64,000 nt of DNA from Methanocellales archaeon (GTDB lineage Archaea; Halobacteriota; UBA148): positions 61,927 to 125,926 of the forward strand of contig JAQUQR010000001.1 of NCBI GenBank assembly GCA_028715985.1. The letters run 5' to 3'. A program made the position numbers and the translations under genes. Below are positions 50,117 through 59,959 of this stretch, piece by piece. Under the pieces are notes generated by a model. The model saw only the letters and a program-made list of their open reading frames with translations. It was not told where the DNA came from and did not search any database. Position 1 is the stretch's first letter. Each line of letters begins with the position of its first letter.

Positions 50117-52512
50117 GTTGCCACCTCTATTCTGGACCTCTCATCTGGCGTCATGTACACCCTTATCTTGCCTGGGAATTTATCTGCCACTTCAGTCAAA
50201 TGGGTGATCAAAATGATTTTGTCGAAGAACTGGCCCATGTCAAAGAGTTTTTTGACAAAGAGCTCCCTGCTGACCTCTGTATCCAGAGACCCAAGATCCC
50301 CTTCATCAATGAAAAGGGTCTTCATCCTGCCGAATGTCCTTCCAACCTGGGGAAGGCTTGCAAGTTCCTTGGCGATCGCGAATCTTAGGGCGGCGTTGAT
50401 CTGCGTTCTCTCACCGCCGCTGAACTCCTGTACGTCATGGAACAAGCCATCAGGCCCCTCCACATCGATGCGAATGCCATAGCCCTTGCTCTCTTCGTAG
50501 GGCGTCAGCTGTACCTTGCTGAATCTGGCATCCGTTAAATCTGAGAGGTTGGCGGAGGATTCCTTAGCAAGTTGAGGCAGTAGCTGGTTGATGGCATACA
50601 TGACTATCCCTCTCTTGTGGAATATCTTATCCTTCAGCAGAGTGAGCACCTCTGACGTCTCTTGCAAATCCCTGAGTTTCTCCTCCAGCTCTTTGATCTG
50701 TTCTCTGAGCCTTAAGAGGTCCTCGACATTCCTTTTTATTTGATCTGCCTTGCCTTTTTTTTCGCGAATATCCCCCTTTAATTCACTTCTCTTTCTTTCC
50801 ATCTCCTTCAATTCAAGCTCAATACTTTCATAACGGGTCTTATCCACCGAGAGCACTTTTAATGAAGCCTGCAATTCTCTCTGTATCAACTCCTTTTGTG
50901 CCTTCTGAGCCTTCAGATTCTCGATCAATTTGGACACATCACCCATTCTGTCCAGCTCTCTCCGCTTCTGCTCTAACATTTCCCTTTTCTGCTTCTTGGC
51001 TTCCAACGCACGCCTCATCTCGCTGAGCTGCCCCAGCTCGGTTTCACTGAATGCAAGGCTCTTCATCTGAGCCAAAATTTCTTCGATCTCCTTTTCGATC
51101 TTCTTGGATTTGAGAGACCACTCTTCTTGTTTCCTTTCCTTGTCGCTCTTTATTCGATCCATTTGCTCTTGGATTTCGGAGAGTACGAAGGATTCTGCGC
51201 TGATCCTTTTCGTCCTTGCTGAAACCTCGTCCAGCTCTCCATGGGCTTCATCACGCTCTGTCTTCAGGCTCGATATCAGGCTCTCTCTATCTCTTAACCA
51301 CTCCATTTCCAGCTTTATTCGCTCGATCCTCTCTTCCAGAGCTCCTTCCCTTTTTAGAAGAAGAAAAGCCTCCTTGCCATCTACGTCCGTTACTATCTTG
51401 CCAAGTCTTTCTTCCTGTATGCTGAGGTGGGATGAGAGGCGTGCCATATCGGATTTATGCTCTTCTTCTGCTTGGCGCTTCTGTCCCTCATAGATGCTCT
51501 TTTGACCCTCTAGGCTTTTGATCTTTTGTTCCCTTTCCCTTAGGGTGTCCCAACTCGCTCTCAGCGACTCATAGTCCCTGGTCTCTTCATCCAGTCTGAG
51601 TACCTTTTCTCTGATTTCCCGAGTATTCTGGTGATCCTCACAGGCTTTTTTTATCTTCTTATTCAGCTCAAGGATGTCGTTGGATGCTTCGGATTCCCTG
51701 GCTTTGATCTCAAAAAATTTCTCATGCTTCCCCCTCAGCTCCTTGCACAAAAGCTCTCTTTCGGCGATGATTTCATCCAAACCCCTCAATCCATCTTCAT
51801 CCGTCTTGATATCCTTATTTATCGAATCAAGCTCTTCCTGCATCTCTGGCAACTTGGTCAGTTGATCTTTCCTCACTTTTAGTTCGGCTTCCTTCTCCTT
51901 AATGTCCAATGCGATTAAACCCAATTCTTCAGTCGCCAAGCTCTGAGCTTTTTCGAAAATTTCCAACCTAAAAAGTTTTTGAAATATCTCCAGACGTTGT
52001 GAGCCGGTCTCTGCCCCTAATTCTTTCATCTCCTCCTGGCGGACGAAAGTTGAATTGTGGAAGCCGACATAATCCAGACCGATTATCTCCTGTATTTTGG
52101 CATCGATTTCAGGAATGGTGCCGCCTATGGGCAGCCCATCCCTTTTGAGGGTTACATAAGAGGTTCCAGAGGAGGTCAGGCCGCGTATTACCTCGTATCT
52201 GTTCGGTATGCGGCTCTCCCCGTGGCTAAATGTGATCTTAATATACCCGCCGGGCTTACAAATATCCTGGATTTTCACGTTGGGTAAATCTGTTCTAGAG
52301 GTTCGCTTATATAATGCAAAGGTGACCGCATCCAGCAGGGACGTCTTTCCTGTGCCGGTCTTGCCCATGATGACGTTGAATTTATGCGGAAAGTGGACTG
52401 AGGATTTATCCAGATATCTCATAAAACCCTTAAGTTCGATCCCTTCTATGACGAATCCCCCAGATGTAGTCTCTTCTAGCTCTTTGAAGAATGAGTCGAG
52501 AGTTTTCATCAC
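50113..52512 (-). CDS. rad50: Rad50 ATPase lacking a visible zinc-hook motif
   Basis: The 799 residues have an N-terminal ABC half with Walker A MGKTGTGKTSLLDAVTFALY at residues 50-57, the Q-loop region VRQEEMKELG, two long charged coiled coils (about 180-620), signature EFSGGERTQINAALRFA and Walker B TLFIDEGDLGSLD. It tethers and processes DNA ends with Mre11. Only three Cys occur and none form CxxC, so the zinc hook expected near the coiled-coil apex is missing. It is shorter than the usual 850-900 residues and has an extra 18-residue head. Both neighbours overlap by four bases. Confidence 0.95.
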   Translation of the reverse strand: MMKTLDSFFKELEETTSGGFVIEGIELKGFMRYLDKSSVHFPHKFNVIMGKTGTGKTSLLDAVTFALYKRTSRTDLPNVKIQDICKPGGYIKITFSHGESRIPNRYEVIRGLTSSGTSYVTLKRDGLPIGGTIPEIDAKIQEIIGLDYVGFHNSTFVRQEEMKELGAETGSQRLEIFQKLFRLEIFEKAQSLATEELGLIALDIKEKEAELKVRKDQLTKLPEMQEELDSINKDIKTDEDGLRGLDEIIAERELLCKELRGKHEKFFEIKARESEASNDILELNKKIKKACEDHQNTREIREKVLRLDEETRDYESLRASWDTLREREQKIKSLEGQKSIYEGQKRQAEEEHKSDMARLSSHLSIQEERLGKIVTDVDGKEAFLLLKREGALEERIERIKLEMEWLRDRESLISSLKTERDEAHGELDEVSARTKRISAESFVLSEIQEQMDRIKSDKERKQEEWSLKSKKIEKEIEEILAQMKSLAFSETELGQLSEMRRALEAKKQKREMLEQKRRELDRMGDVSKLIENLKAQKAQKELIQRELQASLKVLSVDKTRYESIELELKEMERKRSELKGDIREKKGKADQIKRNVEDLLRLREQIKELEEKLRDLQETSEVLTLLKDKIFHKRGIVMYAINQLLPQLAKESSANLSDLTDARFSKVQLTPYEESKGYGIRIDVEGPDGLFHDVQEFSGGERTQINAALRFAIAKELASLPQVGRTFGRMKTLFIDEGDLGSLDTEVSRELFVKKLFDMGQFFDKIILITHLTEVADKFPGKIRVYMTPDERSRIEVAT

Positions 52513-53696
52513 AACACCGTTTTTAGGAGGGACCCCCCTCTTTTCTGGAGTTCGTCGTGCTTTGGATGCCCCCCATAATTGAGGTCTATGAAGTCTTTGA
52601 GCAGCTTAAATGGGTCCATGGTGAAGCTGACAAATCCGAGCCTTTTCTCCTCTCTCTCGTTCCATCGCACCTCATAATGGAATGCATCTTTCAGCTTATC
52701 TGCGATCTCAGCATCTACGACCTTGCTTCGCAGCCCTTCGTCGATCTTGATCTCAAGGCGAACCAGTTTCCCTGTGACGTCTGGTATGGCATCCAGAATT
52801 TTCTGCATGGGGTTCCCCCCGCTCACTTCAACTTTGATTTTCAACATATCCCTGGTAGGCAGTTTTTCAAATCGCCATTCTATCTCGTCGAAAGGACTGA
52901 TCACGATGAATCCCTTCTCGTCCTCCCTCTCGCCCCAGTCTATTCTTTCGACTGCCCCGCAATAGAGGACCTCTGTAGACCCTATGTGCATCGTTTGGTG
53001 CAGGTGAATGTGGCCGAAGACTGCAAGGTCCACGTAAGGGATCATGTCCTTCCGAAAGGAGAACTCCCCCGGCAGCACTTCCGGATATGAGGTCTCTCTT
53101 AGCCTCGCACCCTCCACATAGTAATGGGCAAAGAGGAGCTTGAAATCCACATCCAACTCCTCTGCCCTTTTTTGGAGCCATTGTTTCAGCAACTCTTGTC
53201 CGAGGATGAAGGTCTGCTCTATGGGCGTCTCTTTGCCAAATTTCTCCAGCACCAGCTCTGCAATATGCGTTGGATGCATGTATGGAACGATGAGGCATCC
53301 CACTCTCTTCCCGTTGATTTCCAGCGTCTCCACAGCAGGCTTCCTGTACACATTGACATGGGGATAACCCCGAAAATCATCCGTAGAGGTGCCCTTCTTT
53401 CCCCTGGGCTGGTCGTGATTTCCTGCGAGTATCCATATTGGTATGCCTGCTTCTTTTAAGGGCTCCATCACATCCCGTCTTATCATCTCCCGGAAAATCG
53501 GGCTGACGTGCGTTCTATCGAAGAGGTCGCCGAGGACCACGAAAAGCTTTGATTTGTTATCTATTGCAAATTGCGCCGTACGGGCGAAATTATTGTGTAT
53601 GTCTAAAGCTCTCTCGGAAAGTCCGGTCTCTGGATCGATTCGAAAACCAAAATTGATGCCCTCGTGAACATCACCTACGGCGACAATCTCATTCAT
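52509..53696 (-). CDS. mre11: Mre11 nuclease
   Basis: The 395 residues show the five phosphoesterase motifs: VAVGDVHEG, VVLGDLFDRTH, LAGNHDQPRG, FAHYYVEGARL and VFGHIHLHQ, the dimanganese nuclease centre. The C-terminal 120 residues would form the capping and Rad50-binding part (LLKDFIDLNYGGHP). It starts the mre11-rad50-nurA-herA-nifB-like operon; the ATG at 53696 has an AT-rich promoter region shared with the divergent Lrp-like gene. Confidence 0.95.
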   Translation of the reverse strand: MNEIVAVGDVHEGINFGFRIDPETGLSERALDIHNNFARTAQFAIDNKSKLFVVLGDLFDRTHVSPIFREMIRRDVMEPLKEAGIPIWILAGNHDQPRGKKGTSTDDFRGYPHVNVYRKPAVETLEINGKRVGCLIVPYMHPTHIAELVLEKFGKETPIEQTFILGQELLKQWLQKRAEELDVDFKLLFAHYYVEGARLRETSYPEVLPGEFSFRKDMIPYVDLAVFGHIHLHQTMHIGSTEVLYCGAVERIDWGEREDEKGFIVISPFDEIEWRFEKLPTRDMLKIKVEVSGGNPMQKILDAIPDVTGKLVRLEIKIDEGLRSKVVDAEIADKLKDAFHYEVRWNEREEKRLGFVSFTMDPFKLLKDFIDLNYGGHPKHDELQKRGGSLLKTVL

Positions 53697-53771
53697 TTAT
53701 GCTTAGAATATGCGCTGATGACAATAACCTTTTTGTTCTCAGTGTGACATGTAATTATGAGGGTGGATCAG

Positions 53772-54002
53772 ATGGTCATAGGAGTTACGATGGTGAACGT
53801 CGTTCCTGGGGAAGAAAAGTCCGTCTATAACAAGCTGAGAGGTATAGATGGAATCAGGGATATTTTTCATGTGTTTGGCGAGTACGACTTCATCGTGATA
53901 ATGGAAGTTGAGGGTCTAAGCGCGTTGAATAAACTGGTTGATTCCATACGGGATATACAGGGTGTGACGTCAACTCAGACCATAGTTGGGGCCGAGCTGT
54001 GA
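53772..54002 (+). CDS. stand-alone Lrp/AsnC ligand-binding (RAM) domain
   Basis: These 76 residues form one alpha-beta RAM domain ([59 protein letters not shown]) without the DNA-binding half. Such proteins bind amino acids and can modulate full-length Lrp regulators. ATG 53772 follows GAGGGTGGATC by a few bases; an ATG at 53757 is possible. It is divergent from mre11 and 61 bases before top6B. Confidence 0.88.
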   Translation: MVIGVTMVNVVPGEEKSVYNKLRGIDGIRDIFHVFGEYDFIVIMEVEGLSALNKLVDSIRDIQGVTSTQTIVGAEL

Positions 54003-54063
54003 TGTGTTGCTATATATCCATCAATTAAAATCAACTAAAAAATATAGGGGATGGGACAGATAG

Positions 54064-55899
54064 ATGGCGATTGCAGAGGAGCTTGCAAAAAAACAGAGGG
54101 CCATAAGCGTCGCTGAGTTCTTTGAGAAGAACAGACAAATACTTGGCTTTGATTCTGCCCCGAGAAGCCTAATAACGTGCGTTAAGGAAGCGGTGGACAA
54201 TGCGTTGGATGCATGCGAAGATGCTTCCATTCTTCCCGACATTTTTGTGCAGGTTGCTCGGGCAGGAGATGCCTTTTTGATCACGGTCGAAGATAATGGG
54301 CCTGGCATAGTTAGAGAGCAGATACCCAGGATTTTCGCCAAACTGCTCTATGGCTCACGATTTCACGTATTAAAGCAGAGCAGGGGCCAGCAAGGCATAG
54401 GCATCTCAGCGGCAGTGCTCTATTCTCAACTGACCTCTGGCAAGCCTACCAAGATAACCTCCAGGATAAGCCTGAACGACCCTGCACATTATTATGAGCT
54501 GATCATCAACACCAAGGTCAATGAGCCAGAGATCCTGGTGGAGAGAACTGCGGATTGGGATCGACCCCATGGAACCAGAATAGAGATGGAGATAGAAGCA
54601 TCCTATGTGCGTGGGAGGCGCCAGTCCATCCATGAATATCTGAAATCCACTGCCATTGTGAACCCACATGCCAGGCTGACGCTAATAGAACCTGATGGGA
54701 ACATAATGGTATTTGATAGGGCTACGGATATCATGCCGCCCCAGCCCAAGGAGATTATGCCCCATCCGGATGGGATGGAATTAGGCACTTTAATCAAGAT
54801 GCTGCGCTACACGGAAAGGCAGAAATTGGTGTCCTTCTTGATGAACGAGTTTTCCAGGATGGGGCGGAAGACTGCAGAGGACATCTGCAAAGATGCTGCC
54901 ATTGATCCTGGTGAGGTTCCTGCTAATATATCCCATGATCAGGCGAAGCACCTTCTGGGGGCGTTCAGAAAAGTCAGAATCCAGGCTCCGCCAATGGATT
55001 GCCTGTCCCCCCTAGGGGAGGATCAGATATACAAAGGTCTTGAGAAGGAATATGACGTCGATTTCATATCTACCACGACAAGGGCCGCCAGTGTCCATTC
55101 TGGCAATCCTTTCATTGTGGAGGCCGGCATCGCATTTGGTGGCAGCCTGCCCAAGGAGGATAGGATTGAAATATTGCGTTTCGCCAACAAGGTGCCTTTG
55201 CTATATCAGCAAGGGGGATGTGCAATCACTCATGCGATAAGTGATATAAACTGGAAGAACTATGAGCTGAACCAATCCGGTGGAAATGGCATACCGGTCG
55301 GCCCAGCGGTTGTGTTTGTCCATGTCGCTTCTACGAAAGTTCCCTTCACATCGGAATCGAAGGACGCGATAGCAGATATCCCAGAGATCATGAACGAAAT
55401 CAAGCTGGCTGTTCAGGAAGTAGCCCGCGACACGAAGAATTACCTCTCTCGACAAAAACTGCTCGAACGGCGTAAAGACAAGGAGGAAATCATCAAGAAG
55501 ATTCTCCCGAAGATGGTTGTCAAGGTATCCTCCATATTGGAAAAGGAGGAGCCTGATATTAGACCGGTGATAGCGAAGATCATGGGCAATGTGCTGGTCC
55601 AGAGAGAAGTTACGCCAAAGGCTGACGGGTGTTTCGTCTCCCTGAAGGTCAGAAACTTTGACGAGCATGCCAGGTCGTTTAAACTTCATGAGTTGTTCAA
55701 ATATGAGGTATTGGACGCTCCAGGGGCAAAAGTCATGAAAGTCGGTAATTCGACCAGTCTGGTGTGGAAGGTATCTCTGGTTCCAGGCGAGCAGAAAGTG
55801 CTTTGTTACAATATCGAGTGTAGCGGAACTCCAGAGCTGCAAGCCCCCATAGCAGAGGGCATAGACGAAGAGGTCATAACAGGGGCGAAGGTGGTGTAG
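54064..55899 (+). CDS. top6B: DNA topoisomerase VI subunit B
   Basis: The 611 residues include the GHKL ATPase motifs [12 protein letters not shown] (N-box), VEDNGPGI (G1), and [16 protein letters not shown] (G2), a helix-two-turn-helix region and the transducer domain with [11 protein letters not shown] carrying the switch lysine region. The C-terminal about 100 residues ([17 protein letters not shown]) form the Ig-like domain seen in some archaea. It drives ATP-dependent strand passage together with subunit A five bases downstream. Confidence 0.96.
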   Translation: MAIAEELAKKQRAISVAEFFEKNRQILGFDSAPRSLITCVKEAVDNALDACEDASILPDIFVQVARAGDAFLITVEDNGPGIVREQIPRIFAKLLYGSRFHVLKQSRGQQGIGISAAVLYSQLTSGKPTKITSRISLNDPAHYYELIINTKVNEPEILVERTADWDRPHGTRIEMEIEASYVRGRRQSIHEYLKSTAIVNPHARLTLIEPDGNIMVFDRATDIMPPQPKEIMPHPDGMELGTLIKMLRYTERQKLVSFLMNEFSRMGRKTAEDICKDAAIDPGEVPANISHDQAKHLLGAFRKVRIQAPPMDCLSPLGEDQIYKGLEKEYDVDFISTTTRAASVHSGNPFIVEAGIAFGGSLPKEDRIEILRFANKVPLLYQQGGCAITHAISDINWKNYELNQSGGNGIPVGPAVVFVHVASTKVPFTSESKDAIADIPEIMNEIKLAVQEVARDTKNYLSRQKLLERRKDKEEIIKKILPKMVVKVSSILEKEEPDIRPVIAKIMGNVLVQREVTPKADGCFVSLKVRNFDEHARSFKLHELFKYEVLDAPGAKVMKVGNSTSLVWKVSLVPGEQKVLCYNIECSGTPELQAPIAEGIDEEVITGAKVV

Positions 55900-55904
55900 T
55901 AAGT

Positions 55905-56987
55905 ATGATCGAGAAGGACGAGCTGACACAGAGGAAGTTACTTCATCTGATCAATGGGTTTTACACCCAGCTGGAGAACGGGGAGATACCTGCTCTCTTA
56001 CTGCCGACCCGGACGAAAGCTAACATAGCCTATGATGATGATGCGGAAGTATGGGTATATGGCGAGCGAGAAAGCACCAGAAGCGCTAAAACGACCCGTG
56101 GTGCCTACCAGCTGCTCAAGACCTCCTATGTGGTCGATTTTGTGAATACGCAGCTAAAGCAGGCGAAATCCTCCACGCTGAGAGAGCTGTACTACATATC
56201 TGAAAACTGGGGCCTGGCAAAGTTCGGGGAGCAGCAGGAAAGCGATAGGTTGATCGAGGACCTTGAGATCGTGAGCGAACTCCAGAGAGAGGACTTTCAT
56301 ATAAGACCGGAGGAAGATGGTGCATCTATCCTGGGCCCCCTGCGCATCCGGGAGCAAACCCGAAGGGGAACCAAGATCATACACTGTCAAGATGATGTTG
56401 GCGAGGCAGGCTATCAGGTTCCATGTAACGTGGACGCTCTTGAGTTCTTAGAGCATGACGCAAGGCTCGTCATCGCCATAGAGACGGGCGGTATGCGTGA
56501 CAGGCTCATCGAGAACGAGTTTGATGAAAAATTTGATGCTATCATCATTCACCTGAAGGGCCAGCCAGCCAGAAGCACGCGCAGACTGATGAAGAGGATC
56601 AGCGAGGAATTGAAGCTTCCAGTGGCGGTCTTTACCGATGGAGACCCCTGGTCCTATCGTATTTTTGCATCCGTTGCCTATGGCTCGATTAAGAGCGCTC
56701 ATTTGTCCGAATATATGGCTGCTCCGGCGGCGATGTTCGTTGGAATCAGACCGTCCGATATCATCAACTATGAGCTGCCCAACGACAAGCTGACAGATCA
56801 GGATATCAGGGCACTACATTCCCTGCTCTCTGATCCCAGGTTTGAGTCAGAGTTCTGGAAAAGCGAGGTCAACCTCCAGTTGGAGCTGAACAAGAAGTCT
56901 GAGCAGCAGTCTCTTGCAAAGTACGGCCTGGACTTCGTCACCGATACCTATCTGCCTGAGCGCCTGACAGAGATGGGTATACTATAG
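55905..56987 (+). CDS. top6A: DNA topoisomerase VI subunit A
   Basis: The 360 residues show the Spo11-like 5Y-CAP region with the catalytic Tyr in [13 protein letters not shown], and the Toprim motifs [13 protein letters not shown] (Glu) and [14 protein letters not shown] (DxD). It forms the transient 5'-phosphotyrosine double-strand break that relaxes or decatenates DNA. It is co-transcribed with top6B. An equal stop region follows before the convergent DUF3467 gene. Confidence 0.96.
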   Translation: MIEKDELTQRKLLHLINGFYTQLENGEIPALLLPTRTKANIAYDDDAEVWVYGERESTRSAKTTRGAYQLLKTSYVVDFVNTQLKQAKSSTLRELYYISENWGLAKFGEQQESDRLIEDLEIVSELQREDFHIRPEEDGASILGPLRIREQTRRGTKIIHCQDDVGEAGYQVPCNVDALEFLEHDARLVIAIETGGMRDRLIENEFDEKFDAIIIHLKGQPARSTRRLMKRISEELKLPVAVFTDGDPWSYRIFASVAYGSIKSAHLSEYMAAPAAMFVGIRPSDIINYELPNDKLTDQDIRALHSLLSDPRFESEFWKSEVNLQLELNKKSEQQSLAKYGLDFVTDTYLPERLTEMGIL

Positions 56988-57037
56988 TATGGTAAGGTCT
57001 AAAACAAAATAATATATAACAAACTAGCTTTCAACTA

Positions 57038-57358
57038 TTAGTATATGTACCCGGTCGTTTCTTCTTTTATCAGCGGTTTTTCCGGCAACTTTTTGCTTTT
57101 TAATTCGTCTTCCATCCTTTTTAGATCGTTATTTAGGATTTTTGAAAGCGATTTGGCGGTTGCAGGAGTTATGACAACCTCAGCTAACAGTTGCCCTCTT
57201 ATCACGTCGAGAAAGCTGAGCCTTACCAAACCCTCTTTTTTAACTCCCTCCTCGGTCTTTGTTGCCTTTACGGTAATTCCGAGCATCACCTCATCTGCGA
57301 ACAGGGGCTTTACTATGGCTGGTGTACCCCTTATTTGAACTTTCTGCGGTTCTGCCAT
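57038..57358 (-). CDS. DUF3467 protein
   Basis: The 106 residues contain LFADEVMLGITVKATKTEEG, VRLSFLDVIRGQLLAEVVITPATAKSLSKIL and a charged end, matching DUF3467: a small beta-sheet protein with an ITPATAK segment. No biochemical role is established. The gene is monocistronic, convergent with top6A. It is recognised by family pattern only. Confidence 0.75.
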   Translation of the reverse strand: MAEPQKVQIRGTPAIVKPLFADEVMLGITVKATKTEEGVKKEGLVRLSFLDVIRGQLLAEVVITPATAKSLSKILNNDLKRMEDELKSKKLPEKPLIKEETTGYIY

Positions 57359-57519
57359 TTATTTAATCTCCTTTGTGGTTTTTTGTATTGATATTCGATT
57401 CGATTATAATTTAAATCATAGTAAGATAAGAGTTGTTGTATTTTGCTTGATCGAGCTTTTTATTTTTGTGTTATAAGCCTTTGGTAACTATTCATCTTCT
57501 TTACTTTATTTTATTAAGA

Positions 57520-58752
57520 TCAGCGCATATATTTTCTCGCGAATATCGCAATGAATGCGGCCCACATAAAAGCTCCAAAGATGGCTAAAATGCCTGCAAC
57601 TCCTTGATAAATTCCATGAGTTGGATGATAATCTCCATACCCCAAAGTTGTCGCTGTAACGATGCTGAAATAAATATTCTCCCACAAAGAAGTTGCACCT
57701 TCCACGCCATTGCCAATCCAGAAGAGAAATGCAAATCCAAACACTACCAAGAACCATGTGAGTAAAACATATTCCCATTTTGTGCCATATCTGAAGATTT
57801 TTTGGATTAAAATAAGCTCTAAAAATTGTATAATGGGTTTTTTCTGTTTCCTTTTTGCCTCCATTTCAAGACGGAAATAGTAATCCTCCTCGTTTCTGTC
57901 ACCCACTTTTGTCCAAATATTTTTTGCTGTTATACATGCATTTTTTTGAGCTTCTGGATTTTTGAAAGTCGTATCTTTAAACTCTATTTTTCCTTTTATT
58001 TTAGCCCTATCAAATGAAGCATCTTTACATATAGTAGCTCTATTGAATAGGGCATCTCTCCCTATTTTAACTTCATCAAAACGAGCATCTCCGACTATTA
58101 TGGCTCCATCAAAATAAGCAGAGTACTTTATCTCGGTTCCATAGAACCAAGCATTTCCACCTATCGTCGCTTCCCCAAACCAAGCATTTCCATCTATCTT
58201 TGCTCCCACAAACGAAGCATTTCCACCTATCGTCGCTTCCCCAAACCAAGCATTTCCATCTATCTTTGCTCCCACAAACCAAGCATTTCCACCTATCGTC
58301 GCTTCCCCAAACCAAGCATTTCCATCTATCTTTGCTCCCACAAACCAAGCATTTCCACCTATCGTCGCTTCCCCAAACCAAGCATTTCCATCTATCTTTG
58401 CTCCCACAAACCAAGCATTTCCACCTATCGTCGCTTCCCCAAACCAAGCATTTCCACCTATCTTGGCTCTATTAAGAGAAACATCTCTTCTAATAATGGC
58501 ATCAGTAAAATCCAGATTCTTTTTAATCTTCTTCTCTGAGAAATCGACTTCAAGTAATCTCGCACCTTCAAAATTAAAATCCTCTTTGCTGACTTTTTCT
58601 TCAACTTTCTTCCTTTTTAAATCGTTTATTTCCTTGAACTCTTCGCTTTCTTCGTCTTCTGGGAGATCGATATGGAGTATGCACTTCGAATTCTGCAGAG
58701 CTTCCTCAGCACATTTTTCTTTATTCCTGAAGGTATATCCGCAGGTCTTCAT
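57520..58752 (-). CDS. pentapeptide-like repeat protein fused to a two-TM potassium-channel pore
   Basis: The 410 residues start with a Cys3-His element (CGYTFRNKEKCAEEALQNSKC then H) and a charged helix. Residues about 60-245 are tandem beta-helix repeats of the type IGGNAWFGEATIGGNAWFVG with period 11 (22 in the DNA duplicate). Residues about 310-400 have two transmembrane helices around TATTLGYGDYHPT, the K+ selectivity filter. It is probably a K+ channel gated or scaffolded by the cytoplasmic repeat domain. The DNA repeats (58151-58461) are almost perfect, implying recent expansion. Confidence 0.88.
   Translation of the reverse strand: MKTCGYTFRNKEKCAEEALQNSKCILHIDLPEDEESEEFKEINDLKRKKVEEKVSKEDFNFEGARLLEVDFSEKKIKKNLDFTDAIIRRDVSLNRAKIGGNAWFGEATIGGNAWFVGAKIDGNAWFGEATIGGNAWFVGAKIDGNAWFGEATIGGNAWFVGAKIDGNAWFGEATIGGNASFVGAKIDGNAWFGEATIGGNAWFYGTEIKYSAYFDGAIIVGDARFDEVKIGRDALFNRATICKDASFDRAKIKGKIEFKDTTFKNPEAQKNACITAKNIWTKVGDRNEEDYYFRLEMEAKRKQKKPIIQFLELILIQKIFRYGTKWEYVLLTWFLVVFGFAFLFWIGNGVEGATSLWENIYFSIVTATTLGYGDYHPTHGIYQGVAGILAIFGAFMWAAFIAIFARKYMR
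58151..58461. repeat. 66-nt coding tandem repeat, four full copies and one partial
   Basis: Units start at 58151, 58217, 58283, 58349 and 58415 (partial). They are almost identical; the clearest difference is CGAA versus CCAA near 58213. Each encodes 22 residues, two turns of the beta-helix. The length is a multiple of 3, so copy-number change keeps the frame. Confidence 0.95.
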
Positions 58753-58801
58753 TTCTATCCTATCTTATCGCATCGACTAAATTAAATATCCATTGAAACT
58801 A

Positions 58802-59902
58802 TCATTTCAACCCCGCCCATCTCTCCCTTATCTCCTCGAATACGAAAGGCGGGTATAATATCCCGTATTCAGTTATTATGGCGCTCACGTTCTCCATCGG
58901 CGTGGCATCGAAGGCGGGATTATAGGCTTTCACCTCCAGAGGAGCGATCTGCTCGCCTCCAAAGTACTTAAGCTCTGACGGATCGCGCTCCTCGATTTTT
59001 ATGTCCGCTGCGCGCCTGTCAAAGTCAAAGGTAGATGAGGGGGCTGCAACGTAAAAGGGAACGCCATGCTTTTTCGCCACGATGGATAGAGTATAGGTGC
59101 CAATTTTATTGAAGACCGCATCCTCGACGATTCTGTCTGCGCCGACGATCACATTATCGATGTCTCCGGATTTCATCACATGCCCGATCATGCTGTCGGT
59201 AATCAGCGTAACGGGAATGTTGTCTTGGAGGAGCTCCCAGGTGGTTATCCTTGAGCCTTGGTTTAGGGGACGAGTTTCACATGCGATGACTTTTATTCTC
59301 TTGCCTTTTTCTATGGCTGACCTTACAACTCCTAGGGCTGTGCCCCAGTCGACACAACCCATCCTGCCTGCATTACAATGCGTCAGAACGATGTCGCCGT
59401 CCTCCAGCAATGCCTCGCCGTGCTTGCCGATATCCCGGCACTTCTGCACATCCTCGTCTGCCATTTTCTTGGCTTCCTCCAGCGCTAATTCCTTTATTTG
59501 TGCGATGGAATGACCGGCGTTCGCTTTGCTGAGAACGCGGTCGATGCCCCAGAACAGGTTAACTGCGGTTGGCCTGGTACCCCTCAAAATTTGTGCTGCA
59601 CCCTCGAGGTCTTGCATCAAATCCCTTGGACCTTGGGCATGGCTGGTATGCGCAGCCAGCGCGATGCCAAATCCACCGGCAACGCCAAGTGCGGGCGCAC
59701 CCCTCACCTTCAGGGAGGTTATCGCCTCGGCCAGAGCGCCCACGTCTTTACATTCCAGCACAATGTACTCCTTGGGCAATTTCGTCTGGTCTATTAACAT
59801 GACACTATTATCTTCATCGTTCCAGTCGATTGTTCGCATGAATTTACTGTAATGCTTAATGTGTATTAATTCTAGGGGTGTTTTATCTCTCACGATCCCC
59901 AT
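58802..59902 (-). CDS. mtnA: MtnA/eIF2B-like isomerase (S-methyl-5-thioribose-1-phosphate isomerase)
   Basis: The 366 residues include RGAPALGVAGGFGIA, RPTAVNLFWGIDRV, THCNAGRMGCVDWGTALGV with the catalytic Cys, ACETRPLNQGSRITTWEL, and GADRIVEDAVFNKIGTY with the catalytic Asp, the full MtnA set. It isomerises 5-methylthioribose 1-phosphate (or a related ribose phosphate) in methionine salvage; archaeal homologs may act on 5-deoxyribose phosphate. A GGAG site supports ATG 59902; an internal ATG at 59839 (MRTIDW) resembles the usual family start. Monocistronic. Confidence 0.9.
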   Translation of the reverse strand: MGIVRDKTPLELIHIKHYSKFMRTIDWNDEDNSVMLIDQTKLPKEYIVLECKDVGALAEAITSLKVRGAPALGVAGGFGIALAAHTSHAQGPRDLMQDLEGAAQILRGTRPTAVNLFWGIDRVLSKANAGHSIAQIKELALEEAKKMADEDVQKCRDIGKHGEALLEDGDIVLTHCNAGRMGCVDWGTALGVVRSAIEKGKRIKVIACETRPLNQGSRITTWELLQDNIPVTLITDSMIGHVMKSGDIDNVIVGADRIVEDAVFNKIGTYTLSIVAKKHGVPFYVAAPSSTFDFDRRAADIKIEERDPSELKYFGGEQIAPLEVKAYNPAFDATPMENVSAIITEYGILYPPFVFEEIRERWAGLK

Positions 59903-59959
59903 TTGGCTCCTGATTTGATCTCAGGCTTTTTATCCTAAGTCAACCAATAACTATAACAG

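Noticed and set aside
58151..58461. CRISPR array
   Set aside because: The repeats are contiguous 66-nt coding units with no spacers, in frame with a beta-helix protein.
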